DNA from: Dugong dugon
Taxonomy: Eukaryota; Chordata; Mammalia; Sirenia; Dugongidae
DNA length: 64,000 bases
Assembly: GCA_030035585.1 (NCBI GenBank)
Contig: CM057462.1
Location: forward strand, 96,989,234-97,053,233
Direction of reading: 5' to 3'
Shown here: positions 1 to 12,084 of the stretch, in pieces
How positions within the stretch are numbered: the stretch's first letter is position 1
How the letters are laid out: each line of letters begins with the position of its first letter
Notes under the pieces: model-generated
What the model was told of the DNA's origin: nothing
What the model saw: the letters and a program-made list of their open reading frames with translations, nothing else
Database searches by the model: none
Program-made: the position numbers and the translations under genes

Positions 1-588
1 CACTCCTTCTTTTCCTTTAATTACTACTTCATTCTCAAAAGAGTTATTGATATAGGTTCCCAAATATGAATTACCACAATATTGTAGCTAAAACACCAGA
101 CAGTTTGGCAAAATCAGTGACTATAAAAATAACAGCAGCAATGAAAACAACAGCATGTGCAGACGAAACCACGTTTCTAAACACCGTTGTAATTGGGCAA
201 TAATGACAGCTCTGATGGGAGCACATTAGAAGGTTCAAAAAGTAAATTAGCATGGAGTTTTTGCCTTGTAGGTATATTGATACATGTAAACTGGGCTTGC
301 AAAAAATGTTTTTGTTGTTATAACTAACTACAGGAATTTTTTTTATTAAAAATAATAAATTTCTGCTGAAACACTGCACAAAAATTTTAGAGTCATTTGG
401 TGTCACCCCCTCTGACAGTGTCACCCAGTGTGGTCTGCGTCCCCCTTGCCCCCTTAGTGATGCCACTGCACTAAGTTTTGGGATACCAAGCAGAGCTGAG
501 AGTTGTACACATCGTTTGAGTACTTGGATCCAATTCTACCTGAAGCAAAACTACCCCTGAATTTTTTAGTGAGCCAATGCATTCCTTT
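1..588. other. Unassigned non-coding sequence
   Basis: No gene or clearly recognised repeat. A 131-codon open frame on the minus strand (71-466) has no recognisable domain or splice context, and I read it as chance. Confidence 0.5.
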
Positions 589-662
589 TAGTTACTTTGT
601 TTAACCTAGTAAAAGTTGAGTTTCTGTCATTTGCAACCAAAAGAATTGTGACTAATGCAGTG
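589..662 (+). repeat. Possible LTR 3'-end fragment
   Basis: The stretch ends in 'gcaaccaaaagaattgtgac' followed by 'taatgca', which resembles the terminal part of mammalian ERV LTRs. A comparable ending occurs near 11130-11180. Too short for family assignment. Positions 663-926 show nothing recognisable. Confidence 0.3.
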
Positions 663-936
663 ACACTCTTTTAACGCAGGTGCAGAAGCTTTTGCTAATT
701 GTATTTCTCAGTTTGTGACTCACTCTCGTTATTGGTCTATGCAAGGGCCTTCTCTTGTTTGATTGACCTATTGATTTTTTGTTCATTCCCCATTTTGCCT
801 ATTCCCTACTCCCATTTCCTTTCTGTTGATAGACAAACATTATAATTCTAATGTGTATCTTTTTAATCGCTTGTGTCCTTGTAGATTATATATGGTTGTT
901 CTATGTATATGTATTTTGGTGTTATATACTCTTTTT

Positions 937-2114
937 TTAAAAAAAAAATTTTTTTCAGTAGTACACATATTGTTTATGACATTGGTTAACAACCCCACAA
1001 CATATTAACCCTCTAACTTCTCCACCTTTTTTTTTTTTTGGTGAAAATACACATAGCCAAAGATACACCAATTCCAAAATTTCTACATGCACAGTTCAGT
1101 GACATTGACTATGCTCTTCAGTTGTGCTGTTATTCTCACTTAAGATGAAGGCTTACAGAACAAAATAGTTTCTCATTTAACAGTTATTACAAATGTTGCC
1201 CTATGACAATGGTTAACAATCTCACAACACATCAACAATATCCTTACTCAACCATGGGTTCCCTATCACCAGCTTCCTTGTCCCTTTCTGCCTTCTGGCC
1301 CTTGTCACTGGACTCCTGTACCTCGTTAGTCTCATCTGGTTTTATGGGGCTGTCTACTCCCAGGCGGAATGGTGAACCTCGGAGATAACTTCACCACTGA
1401 GCCAAAAGGGTGTCCGGGGGCCACACTCTCGAGGTTTCTCCAGTCTCCTTTAGGCCAGTAAATCTGGTCTTTTTTTTTGTGAGATAGAATTATGTTCTAC
1501 ATCCTTCTCCAGCTCTGTCCAGAATCCTCTGTTGTGATCCTGGTCAGAGCAGTCAGTGGTGGTAGCCAGGTACCATCTAGCTGTACTGGACTCAGTCCGG
1601 TGGAGGCCTTGGTAGCTGTGAACAATTAGTCCTTCAGACTAATCTTTTCCTCGTATCCTGTTCTTTTCATTCTCCCTGTACTTTAGATGAAGGTTTACAG
1701 AACAAATAGTTTCTCATTAAACAGTTAGTTAGTACACAAATTGTTTTACGACAATGGTTAACAACCCCACAACGTGTCAACACTGTCCCTTCTTGAGCTT
1801 GGGTTCCCTATTACTAGCTTTCCTGTCCCCTCCTGCCTTCTATTCCTTGTCCCTGGACTGTTGTGCCCCTTTAGTCTAATTTTTTTTATGGGACTGTCTA
1901 ATCTTTGGCTGAACGGTGAACCTCAGGAGTGACTTTATTACTGAGCTAAAAGGGTGTCTGGGGGCCATACTCTCGAGGTTTCTCCAGTCTCTGTCAGGCC
2001 AATAAGTCTGGTCTTTTTTTGTGAGTTAGAATTTTGTTCTACATTTTTATCCAGCTCTGTCTGGGATGCTCTGTTGTGATCTCTGTCAGAGCAGTCAGTG
2101 GTGATAGCCGGGCG
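937..2114 (-). mobile_element. Composite L1 3'-UTR insertion (two 3' ends in tandem)
   Basis: On the minus strand this matches the 3' UTR of the two long L1s in this window (compare 32640-33480). It holds two successive 3'-UTR segments: 2114 down to about 1684, with one terminal unit, then about 1683 down to about 940, with the duplicated terminal unit seen in L1-A and L1-B. No poly(A) separates them. The 10-bp sequence 'tactcttttt' flanks the whole block at 927-936 and 2115-2124, so it behaves as one insertion. No coding capacity. Confidence 0.8.
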
Positions 2115-2124
2115 TACTCTTTTT

Positions 2125-2860
2125 ATATGTGAAAAATTCTAATGAATTTGAATTGTCATGATGGCCCATAATTTTCTCCAAAAATGCATCAGTTATTGTA
2201 CATTTTCTCTCTAAGAGATGTACATTCTTAAAAGGTATCTGCTTTTTTGACAGTTGCTTGTGTTTTCTCGGCTTTTTAAAAAAGAACTCTTATTCTCTAA
2301 TGCCCCCTGTCCCCCAACACACATATACACTTTATTTTTTAATAGTAAATGTCCCAGTTAGATGGATGCAATATCTCATCACCTCCTTAAGGATATTAAT
2401 GATATCCTTTCTTGGAGATTTTCTTCAGTGCTTTGCATTGTCTCTGTTGTTTCCTTTGATTTTCTTTCTTTTTACTTGTTTATTTTTTTCTGTTTGCTTA
2501 TTTTTATCTGTGTCTTCATGTTAGAACCTTTCCTCCAAGGTCTGCGGATCCTTGGCTGATTCTGACTGGAACCTCTATATGTGTGGGCAGGGCTTACTGC
2601 AAGGTGGGCATAGGGTGACAGAACAGAGATTTGGTCATTTTGTCTCACTCTATTTGTCTCTGTAAGTCTCTTTTCTTGTGGGGAAGAGAAGGATCAGACA
2701 CCGGAGAAGGGTTAAAGCCTGACTGCCAGAATGCTAGGAGCCTGGAAGTCTCATCATGGTGTTTTTTGATTGTTTTTAAATCTAGATTTTTACTGAGTCG
2801 TCTTGCTTTCAGAACAGTACCCTGCACTGAACTGTGCCTGGGGTCCATCCTCCCTGAATA
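2125..2860. other. Unassigned non-coding sequence
   Basis: Pyrimidine-rich on the plus strand, which creates overlapping hydrophobic open frames at 2258-2559. No gene or repeat recognised. Confidence 0.5.
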
Positions 2861-3000
2861 CCAGCTAATTCATTCATTCAGTAAACATTTATTGAGTATC
2901 CCCTTTGAGCTTCATGCCAAGTGTAACTCTAGGAGTTTGGGGACCCATCAGCAGTCAAAACAGATGAAAACCCCTGTCCTCATGGAACTTGCATTTTAAA
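2861..3000 (-). repeat. L2-type LINE fragment
   Basis: Carries the complement of the L2 3' end: a 'cattcattcag' run, 'taaacatttattgagta', then 'cctgtcctcatggaacttgc' about 75 bp on. Old and diverged. Confidence 0.65.
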
Positions 3001-3844
3001 TGGAATAAAGTTTCAGTTTTCTGCCAGAGTGAGGGAGGCTGGCTGGCTGGCTGGATGGCTGCAGGGTTCTGAAGGTCTAACTGCTCCTTATAAAGACTTT
3101 CAACCAGTGTTCCTATATTTCAACACACACCTACCTTCAGAATTGCTTGATGCCTCCAATTCTTAAGCCTTTATGGCTTTCAGTAGAGTTAACTACCTTG
3201 CTTTTTGTTGGCATTCTCCCTTCTCATCATCACACATTTGGGTTTCAGCTCTCTTTGGTCTGCTAAGTCAGTTTGACACTTGTTCATTCACCTTCCAGCT
3301 CTTGTGTGCTGTGGTCTTCTTTCCCATGTTCTATGTTCTTGTGAACTTATACCTTTTTGCTTTTCATCTGATGTTATTTTATTGGGATTTTGGGAAGGAA
3401 TAGAGGTATGTTTAGTCAACTCTGTTTAAAATCATGTTCCAGCAACACTTACACAGGTACAAAGCTTCTTGCTTGATGGTAAAAACTGTGCCAATCTGGA
3501 TGTAGGTAGTACTGAGTTCTGATTGTATGACAGTCACATCTCTGTGAATCTGTGTTTCTTGAATTTAAAATAAGATCACAGAAAGCTACACAAGCTTCAA
3601 GGTTTCTAGGACTCCATCATGGCTCATTCTCTCTCTGTCCTTAGAACATGTCTTATTTTACTTTCTATTCCTTCAAATCACATTTTTTCCCTTTTACTTC
3701 TACTATTTACCATCATGTTTTCCTTGCATTGATATCCATGATTAGAGAGTATTTTGGACTAAATTTTTTAGTTATTGCATACATGTATGATGATTAATAA
3801 AATAAAATAGTATTTTTTAAAGAGGTAGAATAAAATAATCAGAA
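3001..3844. other. Unassigned non-coding sequence with short GGCT tract
   Basis: A short 'ggctggctggctgg' tract lies near 3039-3056. The rest is unassigned. The 76-codon plus-strand open frame at 3173-3403 has no recognisable motif. Confidence 0.5.
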
Positions 3845-4060
3845 GACTTGCAGCTAATACTTGTTAAGAACTTACTGTGTGCAAGGTACTGTCCTTAAAG
3901 TTGTATACATATTAACACATATAATCTATACTACCACACTCTCACACAGGTGTCATTATCTCCATTTTATGGGGGAGATACCAGGTTCTACCACTTTATT
4001 TTATAAATACAAGACTAAAAGAGATTAAAAATTTATCTAAGTTCTTATAGCAAATGAGTA
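3845..4060 (-). repeat. MIR-type SINE
   Basis: Complement of a MIR: 'acttactgtgtgcaaggtac' is followed by a 'tccattttatgggggagat' core segment. Diverged by age. Confidence 0.6.
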
Positions 4061-4862
4061 AGTCAGATTATAAAACATTCACAAAATGCACCTGGTTTAT
4101 TTATTATCAAAGTCATATGTATTCCCTGTTAGGGGTTTGAAGTGGAATTTTGGTGTTCCTACCCCGCAAGGCCCCCTGCTGAGGGAGCTAGGTCTCTAAG
4201 GATCAATAGCCAATTAGAAAACATAGACAAAAGCAAAAAACAGATTTAATTGATAGAATAGTAAAGATTCTCTGTTTAGCTGAGCTGGAGCATGAAGTTT
4301 GGGTCTGAAAGTCAACATGGGGTTTCCTACCCCCTCAAGTGCAGACTGGCCAAATCTGGAAGATCTAGGCCTGTGGAACTTGTTCTAATCCACTGACCCA
4401 ACCAGCTGGGCCGGAGAAAATGCTGATGTTACTCACTCACTCTGTTGCAAACCAGAAAACTGGACAGAGAGGACTAGTATTGCTAGGCTTCCCTCAAAGA
4501 GGCAGCTTGTACCCATGTTGTGATTTCTGTAGGCGCACAGGAAGAATAAGAAGATGCAGGGTAATATACAGGGCAGCCAATAAGAAGTGGCCCAACTTGA
4601 ATCAAACTCCAGCCCCTCCCTCGGATTAGCACTTGTTCCCTCTGGGTGAAGCTGTGAAAGGGTCTAAAGTGGGGCTGAAATTGTGGATAGGAATGCTCTC
4701 TCTCCCGGAAACTGGATGGAAATATTCTTTCTTCTGTAGGTTGAGGTGGAAACATGGGAAGAAGAGAAAAGAAATTCCCTTCTTAATGTTTCTGAGTAGT
4801 GGAGATAAAACACGTTAATATTTTCAAAACTGCTTGTGGCTGGTTCTGCATTGTAGGGTGAA
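4061..4862. other. Unassigned sequence, possibly a diverged LTR
   Basis: Compact open frames on both strands at 4420-4818 have no recognisable domain. The base composition, richer in GC than its flanks, could fit an old LTR, but I cannot show ends or a family. Confidence 0.3.
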
Positions 4863-5054
4863 GAGTGGTTTTCAAAACTGTTTTTTTAAACTACAGCTCA
4901 CAGTAATAGACATTCTGAACATTATTTATTTTTACTATGTATAGTGCACTCATTTTTTTATTGTATCTTATCTTTTAATCAATGTTTGTTGCAGCCCACT
5001 CAGTTGGTTTCTTGACCCACTCATGGGATGAAACCCTCAATTTGAAAAACACTG
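4863..5054. mobile_element. hAT-type non-autonomous DNA transposon (tentative)
   Basis: About 190 bp bounded by imperfect inverted ends: 'agtggttttcaaaactg' at the left, and 'caatttgaaaaacactg' at the right, the complement of a CAGTG-type hAT terminus. The 8-bp target duplication is not clear. Confidence 0.45.
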
Positions 5055-6654
5055 CTCTAGGAAGTTTGTTGACATAATTTCAGAGAAGGAAAACTGCTCT
5101 TGTTTGTAAAACACTTCAAGGGGCCCTTTGATTATATATAAAACAAGATTTAGGGCTTAGATTGTGCAGGAGTTGTCAAAACAAGACATACTAAAATCAA
5201 AAGATAATAAAATTAAACAGATATTCTCCTTGGGTAAAGAGGTTATTCTGAAGTTAACTGTTTTTTGTTTTCCTGACCTTGGAAGGTGATAATGGTGGCT
5301 CATAAAATATATCAAGGGAGGAACGAAGTTTCTGAGAAGAGAGAAAATAGGAGAGAAGACTTTGACCTGAGTAGGAGTGGGCCATGATAAATGGGCCCAA
5401 GTTAGTGAAAGCTAGGAAGGTACTATGACTGGGGAATGGTCCATGGGTTCTAAGAGTAGTAATATCTAAAACTGGTCTTCATGCACTGTATCCTAATTCC
5501 CTTAGGATATCCTTACGAAGTTGGTTAACAAATACAATCCAGAATTAGGCTAGTGATTTAGGGAAGGGAAGGAAGGGTTGTGTCATACTTGGGGCAAAGC
5601 AATACAGAGACAAGACAGCAACCTGTAGAAGCGGTTATGAGATGGCAAGAAGGAACCAACAGAGCAGTATGGAGCATTTGTCTTGAGTGTGATGGGGCAG
5701 GTGCCAGCAAAGAGGTATATATTCACCAGGAACCTTATATGTTAACCAGATATCCTCAGACTAGTTTTTGGAAAAGGTAGCTGAATTTCTTGCAGTCACA
5801 TAGCCATAGGGGCTTGAGTTATTTTGTTTAGATTTTAAATCAATTGTGCCATGCATTTTGTTTGCTCCTCTGGACCCATTCCCCTTCTCTATCTTGCTCA
5901 GTTCCACAGAACCCTGACCTGAGTGGACTACATCAATGGACTCCCTTGACCTGTGGCTTATCCCTCATCAAATTAATGATCTGTTTCCTGCCAGGTAATA
6001 CTGACTTTAGAGCCAGGTAGAAGGGGCCTCTGTCATGGCTTTCTAGTGTGGGGTCTACACTTTAGAGAGTCTGCTAATCGAGATGAATGAACAGATAAAT
6101 AAATCCAATGTGTTAAAGACCACATAGGGAACTCTTTCATTCCAATCCAATGCTCAGTGCTGGCACAGTGCAACCTGTGTCCATAAACATCCTCTCTCAT
6201 GGTTAACGATGTTCAGGTTCCAGGGAAATGGTTCTCCACATCTCTTCCCTGTGCCCTCAGTACTGAAGGCAACTATGTCTGGAGGTTGTGAAGATTTGTG
6301 ACTTGTGTCACTGCCGATATCATAGACAGGCACTGCTTCAGCATGAAGATAGTATTAGGATGGCAGAAGTACTTAGGTAAGAGAAAAGACAAATATATTA
6401 TTAGCTTGTCAAATTTTTCTTCTCATTGCATTCATTCAATGGATCACTATGGGAGGTATAAATAAATATCCTAGACTCCTTTGTAAGACAAGAGTGCCAG
6501 AGGGTGGAAAATAAACTCCACAAAAATTCAGGGGACTGCCATTGCAGTGTAGTTTCTAGGGACTGGGGCATGCTAGAATAGCCCTCACAGAGAAGACAAA
6601 TTGCTGCATCTGGTACCTCCTACCACTAAGGTAGGAATACAATGGTTAGTGGAC
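5055..6654. other. Unassigned non-coding sequence
   Basis: Roughly 1.6 kb with no repeat signature or gene I can recognise. Open frames are short and unsupported. Confidence 0.5.
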
Positions 6655-7235
6655 CTCTTTGGAGTTTTTTTAATTGCAATTTTATTGAGATAAAAATTTT
6701 TATTCTTACAATATGCAGTTATAAGAAATAATAGAGAAAGACATTCTGTACTCTTGGTTTCCCCTAATGGCAATATTGCAGTGGTTAGGAGCTATAGCAG
6801 CTAACCAGCTGCTTCTTAGAAACTCTGTGGGGCAATTCTGTCCTATAGGGTCACTATGAGTCAGAATCGACTTGATGGCAACAGGTTCATAGCATAATAT
6901 GGCATCCAGGATACTGACATGGGTACAACCAACATATAGAGTGGTTCCATCACTTCAAGGATCCCCAATGCTGTCTTTTTATAGACAAACCCATCTCCCT
7001 CCACCCCCATTAGCAATGTGTGAGTAATCTAGTTTTTGTTCATCCTCACCAGCATTTGGTGTTATCACTATTTTTTATGTTAACCATTCTGATAGATGTG
7101 CAGTGACATTTCACTGTGTTTTTAATTCACATTTCCCTAACAGCTAATGATGTTAAACATCTTTTGATGTGTTTATTGACCATATGTGTATCCTCTCTGA
7201 TGAAATGAAAATAAGTGTTTTGAATAAATCATATG
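6655..7235 (-). mobile_element. Old L1M fragment interrupted by a SINE
   Basis: Minus-strand L1M-type sequence. 'aattgcaattttattgagat' marks the L1 3' end at the left. After an AfroSINE (6765-6885), sequence typical of an old L1 tail continues to about 7235, including 'caccagcatttggtgttatc'. Non-coding relic. Confidence 0.6.
6765..6885 (+). repeat. AfroSINE with an internal deletion
   Basis: Starts near 'gcagtggttaggagc' and ends with 'gagtcagaatcgacttgatg'. The stretch that holds the B box (a 'gttcgaatcc' motif in other copies) is missing between 'gctaacc' and 'agctgcttctt', so this copy lacks one of the two internal Pol III promoter boxes. Confidence 0.8.
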
Positions 7236-7249
7236 CTAAAAGAATGTAG

Positions 7250-7300
7250 GGATTGGGGGTTGCCAGGAGTCAGAATCGACTCGGTGGCAACTAACAACAG
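7250..7300 (+). repeat. SINE/RTE tail fragment
   Basis: Only the tail 'gagtcagaatcgactcggtg' followed by 'gcaactaacaaca' is present. This tail is shared by AfroSINEs and RTE elements, so the parent is ambiguous. Confidence 0.6.
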
Positions 7301-7554
7301 TAGTAAAATTGGTCATAATAGAAAGTTTTCTGTCTGTTTTCCTATATGTTATTTTATTTATTTATTCACCACAAATGTATCAAGTTTCTACTATAAGACA
7401 GATACTGTGAAATTGATCTATTTATTGCCTAGGCTGTACGTGTGTGTGCATGCATACACGTGTGTAAGAATAAAATAAGATCAAAGATATGGAAAAAACT
7501 TCAAAAAGCTAAAATGTAGTTGTAACACTGATTATATTCTAGTAGACTATGACT

Positions 7555-8945
7555 CATTCAATCATTTACTCATTTACTCCATCACCTTACAAATATTTGT
7601 TGAACACTTTCTATGCATAAGGTCCTATGCTAGGCACCAGGAATGCAAAGGTAAACCAAACAGATATGCCTTTTTCCATCAAGGAAATTATGATCTTAAG
7701 GTACATTAGCAATTGGAAAAAGAATTAAAAGAAATACACATACACACACAAAAATATACGTATAATTACAAAAAGTGATACGCTGTGAAAGAAAAAAAAA
7801 GCCATTAAAAAAGAATAATGGAGACTTAATTTACACTGAGAGTTGTACTTGAAAAATTAGTGGGAAATATTCAAGTGTGGTGGAGCCAGAGCCTTTCAGC
7901 CCAAGAATACAGTATGTGTGAAGGGCCTAGGCAAGGAAAAGCTTAGGGTGTTATGTAAACGAAAAGAAGGCCAGTGGTAGGGTTTGAACTGTGTCTCCCA
8001 AAAACATTTGTCAACTTGGCTAGGCTCTGATTCCTGGTATTGTGTGGTTGTCTACCATTTTGTAATCTGATGTGATTATCTTATGTGTTGTAAATCCTAA
8101 CCTCTATGATGTTATTGAGGCAAGATTAGGGGCAGCTATGTTAACTAGGTAGGATACAATCTACAAGATTAGGTTGTATCTTGACTCAATATCTTTTGAG
8201 ATATAAAAGAGAGAAAGGAGCAAAGAGGAGAGGGACATCATTACCACCAAGAAAGAAGAGCCAGGAGTGGAATGCATCCTTTGGACCTGGTGTCCCTGTG
8301 CTGAGAAGTTCCTAGACTAGGGGAAGATTGATGACAAGGACCTTCCCCCAGAGCCGACAGAGAGAAAGCCTTCCCCTGGAGCTGGCACCCTGAATTTGGA
8401 TTTCTAGCCTCCTAGACTGAGAGAGTAAATTTCTGTTTGTTAAAGCCATCCATTTGTGGTATTTCTGTTATAGCAGCACTAGATAACTAATACAGCTAGT
8501 GTGATTGGAATACAAAGCAACAGTGGAAGAGTGATGTGAAATGAGTTCAGCAAGACAGGTAGGGCCCAGATATGAAGCAGAAAAATCAGTTGGGAGGCCA
8601 CTATATCCATGCAAGCAAGAAAGGGTTGTTTGAGCCGGCATTGCAGCCAAAAGGATGAGAAAGAAGTGGACAGTTTTGAGTGTATTTTGAGATAGGATTG
8701 ATAGGACATGAGGAAGGACTATATGTAGGGGCAGGTGAGAAAGAGACAGGTGTCAAGAATTACTCCCAGGTTTTTTGATTGAACAACTAGATTGATGGAG
8801 GTGACATTTAGCAAGATTGGGAAAACAAGAGGTAAACTTGATTTGTATGGGGTTGGTAGGCAGTGAATAGCGGTCATGTTGATGAAGGTAAAATTCGAAG
8901 CTTGATGTGTGCTTACAAAAACAATAAACCCATTTCATTGTGTAA
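7555..8945 (-). mobile_element. L2 LINE relic split by a solo LTR
   Basis: Long L2-type sequence in minus orientation, from 'aaatatttgttgaacacttt' to about 8945. A solo LTR splits it at 7975-8494. The L2 reads continuously across the site as 'aaggccag' then 'tgtgattgg' once the LTR and one TSD copy are removed. No intact ORF. Confidence 0.65.
7975..8494 (+). mobile_element. Solo LTR, ERVL-MaLR-like
   Basis: A 520-bp LTR starting TG and ending CA, flanked by a 5-bp target duplication with one mismatch (gccag at 7970-7974, gctag at 8495-8499). A polyadenylation-type region ('gttaaagccatccatttgtg') precedes the end 'gcactagataactaatac', as in MaLR/MLT-type LTRs. No internal retroviral sequence lies beside it, so it is a recombined solo LTR. 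It is the same family and length as the copy at 12479-12998. Confidence 0.8.
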
Positions 8946-9077
8946 CATATAGAAGGATCCTACAACTGAGGCTGAAGTAGGTGAGGCTTAAAAAGAACAT
9001 CTCAAGTTCAAAATGCCTCACACTTTCCCTTGTTGTTAAGACTTTTTTCATGGAAATTTTTAAAAAGTGTGACCACA

Positions 9078-9096
9078 TGTCCACCAGGTGGCAATA
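9078..9096 (+). promoter_or_regulatory. Candidate CTCF binding motif
   Basis: 'tgtccaccaggtggcaata' matches the vertebrate CTCF core (CCACCAGG-GGC) closely, with T at the variable G/T position. It is not inside a repeat I recognise. Occupancy cannot be judged from sequence. Confidence 0.45.
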
Positions 9097-9313
9097 TTTC
9101 TTTATGAAAACCTAGATTTAGAAACCATACCTTCCTAGTTACATAAAGGTGGATTCTTGAGGGGCACGCAGCCAGAGTTTAGTCAAAATCTTGGAAAATG
9201 CAGCCCAGCCTGCTGAGTTCTTCTAGTAATGTATATAGGCAGCTTTATGAGCCAGATACTTCTGTGGCCTCTTAAAAAGATTCAAAGGCATGTGTGTGTC
9301 CATGTGTGTATGT

Positions 9314-9315
<2 letters not shown>

Positions 9316-9357
<42 letters not shown>
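9316..9357. repeat. (TG)n microsatellite
   Basis: About 21 uninterrupted TG dinucleotides, flanked by imperfect TG/TATG repeats. Confidence 0.95.
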
Positions 9358-9361
<4 letters not shown>

Positions 9362-10584
9362 ATACTATCTGGGAATGGGGTGCTTCATATCATGTCAATG
9401 TTGTATATATTAGCACTGATCTCATGGGGTTAATGCAAGTAGGAAATTAGATAATGCAAGCCTATAAGGTGTCTTGCACAGTCCTGGTGCAAAGTAAGTA
9501 CTTAATATATGGTAGCTCTTATTATTCATTTTATTCCCAGAATGACCCATATCCCAAGTCTCCCTCTTCCAAGGCTCTACTCTTGGCCAACCTTGAGAGT
9601 GGGAAGCCTTCCTGTCATGATCTTATAGGTGAAGCACATGTCATGGCAAGGTGGCCAACTCTCTTTCAGGTTCTCTTAAGCCTTGGCTCCTGGCAAATGA
9701 TCCTCCTTGATAACCTCTCCTCCCCACTGCAGTTATGGACACATGAAGTTCTTCTGCAATTACCTTGTCTGATTGGACAGGGAAGCCAAGAAGATGGAGA
9801 GAGAGGAAGCTCCTGAATGGAGGGCAAATGCCGGAAAATCAGCCCCTTTCTGACACACTGGATTGAATGTGATCACTCTCTGTTTAGTCACTTTTCCTAA
9901 TCTACTGAAACATGTACAATTGCTATCTGTGGACTTATGATCATATTCCCAGCATCCCAGGTGGGATAGGTCCAGGTGACACGGTATAAATACAGCTCAG
10001 ATTTGCCTTGAGTGGAAGTTGGCTGGATGCTGGTGCTTGCGGTTCAGCCATAGGCCATATTTCTATAGCAGGAGTCAGCCGGTTCCACCTCCGTATTTAT
10101 CTTCTCCCTTCCCTACTGGCTCAAGCCACCAGAGACTTCATTTTCCTTTATAAAAACCTAAAATATTTGAGTGCTTTAAAAACCTGTTTTCAGGAATGCT
10201 TTCTATTATTACCATTATTATCCAGTAATGTTACTTTAAGGTGCTTTCAGCTGCTCTCTATTTCTTGTGGGGTTTTTTTTTTTTGGAGGGGAGAGATAAT
10301 GAAGGGGTTCTAAGAAGTGAATGGGAAATGTACCTTAGTCATGGAGGGAAATAAAATGCTTTTTTTCATTGAAAGTATCCTAATTTTTTTTTTTGGTAAC
10401 ATCTGCCTCCTTCACTGGACAATAACTCCTAAGACAGGAGGGACAATGTTTATTTTGGGACATAGTGCCTGCCACACATTAGGAACTTGGAGTGGAATTT
10501 GTCTTTTTTTTTTTTTTTTACATAAGTGTTCCCCCTTCCTAATAGTGTCCCAAATCACTTTGGGGAATTACCTCTCTCCTGTTA

Positions 10585-11180
10585 TGTGTGGTCTTGGTGG
10601 GATGGCAAATTTAGTTGTTTGCCTCCTGCCGTGGAACCAAAAGAAGCCCTGGTAGCATAGTGGTTAAGCAGCTGGGTTGCTAATTGAAAGGTCAGTGGTT
10701 CGAACACACCAGCAGCTGGGTGGAAGAAAGATGTGGCAATCTGCTTCCATAAAGACTTACAGCCTTGCAAATCCGATGGGGGCAGTCGTTCTCTGTCTTA
10801 TAGGGTCTCTATGAGTCGGAATTGACTCAACAGCAACGGGTTTTGGGGTTTATGGAACCCAAAGGCGACAGATGCTACCCCGGACCCCTACACCAGGGGG
10901 CAGACTCCATCTACCAGAGGCTCCTGAGTTACCCAAGGACAAGAGGAAGCGTTGAGTACTAGCATCTCTGCCCTGATCAGACTCCTCCTGGGGGGAGACT
11001 GTTGCCATGGTTCCCATTTCCTAGGCCTCTAGTGCTCCTCCGGTTCCTGCCATCGCTAAGCCCGCTTCCCCAGCCTCTTGTCATTTCTCTGAGCTCCTAA
11101 TATGCTTCCAATAAATCCCCTTTTGCTTAAGCTAACCAGAGCCAGTTCCTGTTCCTTTCAACTAAAAAAATCCCAACACA
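10585..11180 (+). mobile_element. ERV LTR split by an AfroSINE (tentative)
   Basis: Begins 'tgtgtggtcttggtggg'. The later part has 'ccaataaatccccttttgc', a likely LTR polyadenylation region, then 'taagctaaccagagccag', a common ERV LTR 3' motif. An AfroSINE with TSD interrupts it at 10644-10851. The LTR's own target duplication is not clear. Confidence 0.5.
10644..10851 (+). repeat. AfroSINE, long variant
   Basis: Head 'agccctggtagcatagtgg', B-box-like 'ggttcgaacac', an extra middle segment ('aagatgtggcaatctgc') and tail 'gagtcggaattgactcaa'. Flanked by 'tggaaccaaaag' (10632-10643) and 'tggaacccaaagg' (10852-10864) as target duplications. Confidence 0.9.
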
Positions 11181-11224
11181 TAAACACCCATTAACTATTT
11201 GTTGAATGAATGAAACAGTATGGT

Positions 11225-11300
11225 TTTTATTTTACAAATGGCAAGTCTGAAGTTCAAAAAGGTTTAGTAACTTGTCTAAGACCACACACCTTCTGTATTT
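11225..11300 (-). repeat. MIR core fragment
   Basis: 'attttacaaatggcaagtct' and 'agtaacttgtctaagaccac' are the complement of the MIR core. Confidence 0.5.
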
Positions 11301-12084
11301 CATTGATTCTTCGATGCACCTTTTTCACAATTTACAAATGTCTGAAATCAAGGTGGCTTTTACAATTTATGACTTCTTATAGTCAACTGGAAGTTTTTTG
11401 TCTGTTTTTAGTGATATAGAAAACAATGGTGTGTCTTACAATGGATGTCAGCTTAGATTCAATGAAATACAGTGCTAGGTATTGGAGCCAGCATTCAGAC
11501 ATATCTCAAAGGTCTCTGCACCTTCACTTTTCAAGGACTTTACTATTCAGTTGAAGAAAGAAGTAAAAATCCTTCTCTAGGATACAGTAGGGTTAAATAA
11601 ATGCTCACTGGAGTCCCTAACCAGGGCTGCAGGTGTACATGAACTCTGGGAGGTTGGATAGGGGAGCCTCTGGGTGGGTATTTAAGTTAATCCTGAAAGG
11701 ATAAGTAAGCAGACACTTAAAAGAGTGTCTGAGGCATGAGGCTAAGTGTCAGGGAGAATGGTTGCTCAGCGTCTCTCTCCTCTCACTTTTTTCGTTCTCC
11801 TTCTCTATAGGAAATTATTCTTCCAATTCTTGCTGTGTTTCTTCTCACAATTCTTTTCTACTGCAACCTTTTTTTCTGGCAAGTTCCCTTTTCCCACCTC
11901 CTGTCCTTTCCTTTCTGTCCTTTCCACTCTTTTATGTGGTAGACAGAAATCTATCTGGGAATCGTAAACAGCAAGGGGGAGGGTATTCCAGATGGAGGAA
12001 CAACTGTGTGCAAAGGCATGGAGGTGTGATGCACAATGTGGTTTGGGAGCGGTGGTTAAATATAATTGGAGGGTAGGCTGGGGA
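11301..12084. other. Unassigned sequence with weak L2 resemblance
   Basis: 'ggtattccagatggaggaac' near 11982 and 'gtgcaaaggcatggaggtgt' near 12009 resemble L2 in minus orientation. The rest, including overlapping 73- and 104-codon pyrimidine-rich frames, is unassigned. Confidence 0.4.

Larger units (their letters stand above)
8946..10584. other. Mostly unassigned sequence
   Basis: Contains the CTCF-like motif at 9078-9096 and the TG microsatellite at 9316-9357. The 120-codon open frame at 9454-9816 and the 101- and 112-codon frames at 10008-10655 have no recognisable domain. The last of these runs into LTR and SINE sequence, which argues against a gene. Confidence 0.5.

Noticed and set aside
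71-466. 131-codon open frame on the minus strand as a gene
   Set aside because: No domain, no splice-site context and no homology I recognise. Length is within chance for this composition.
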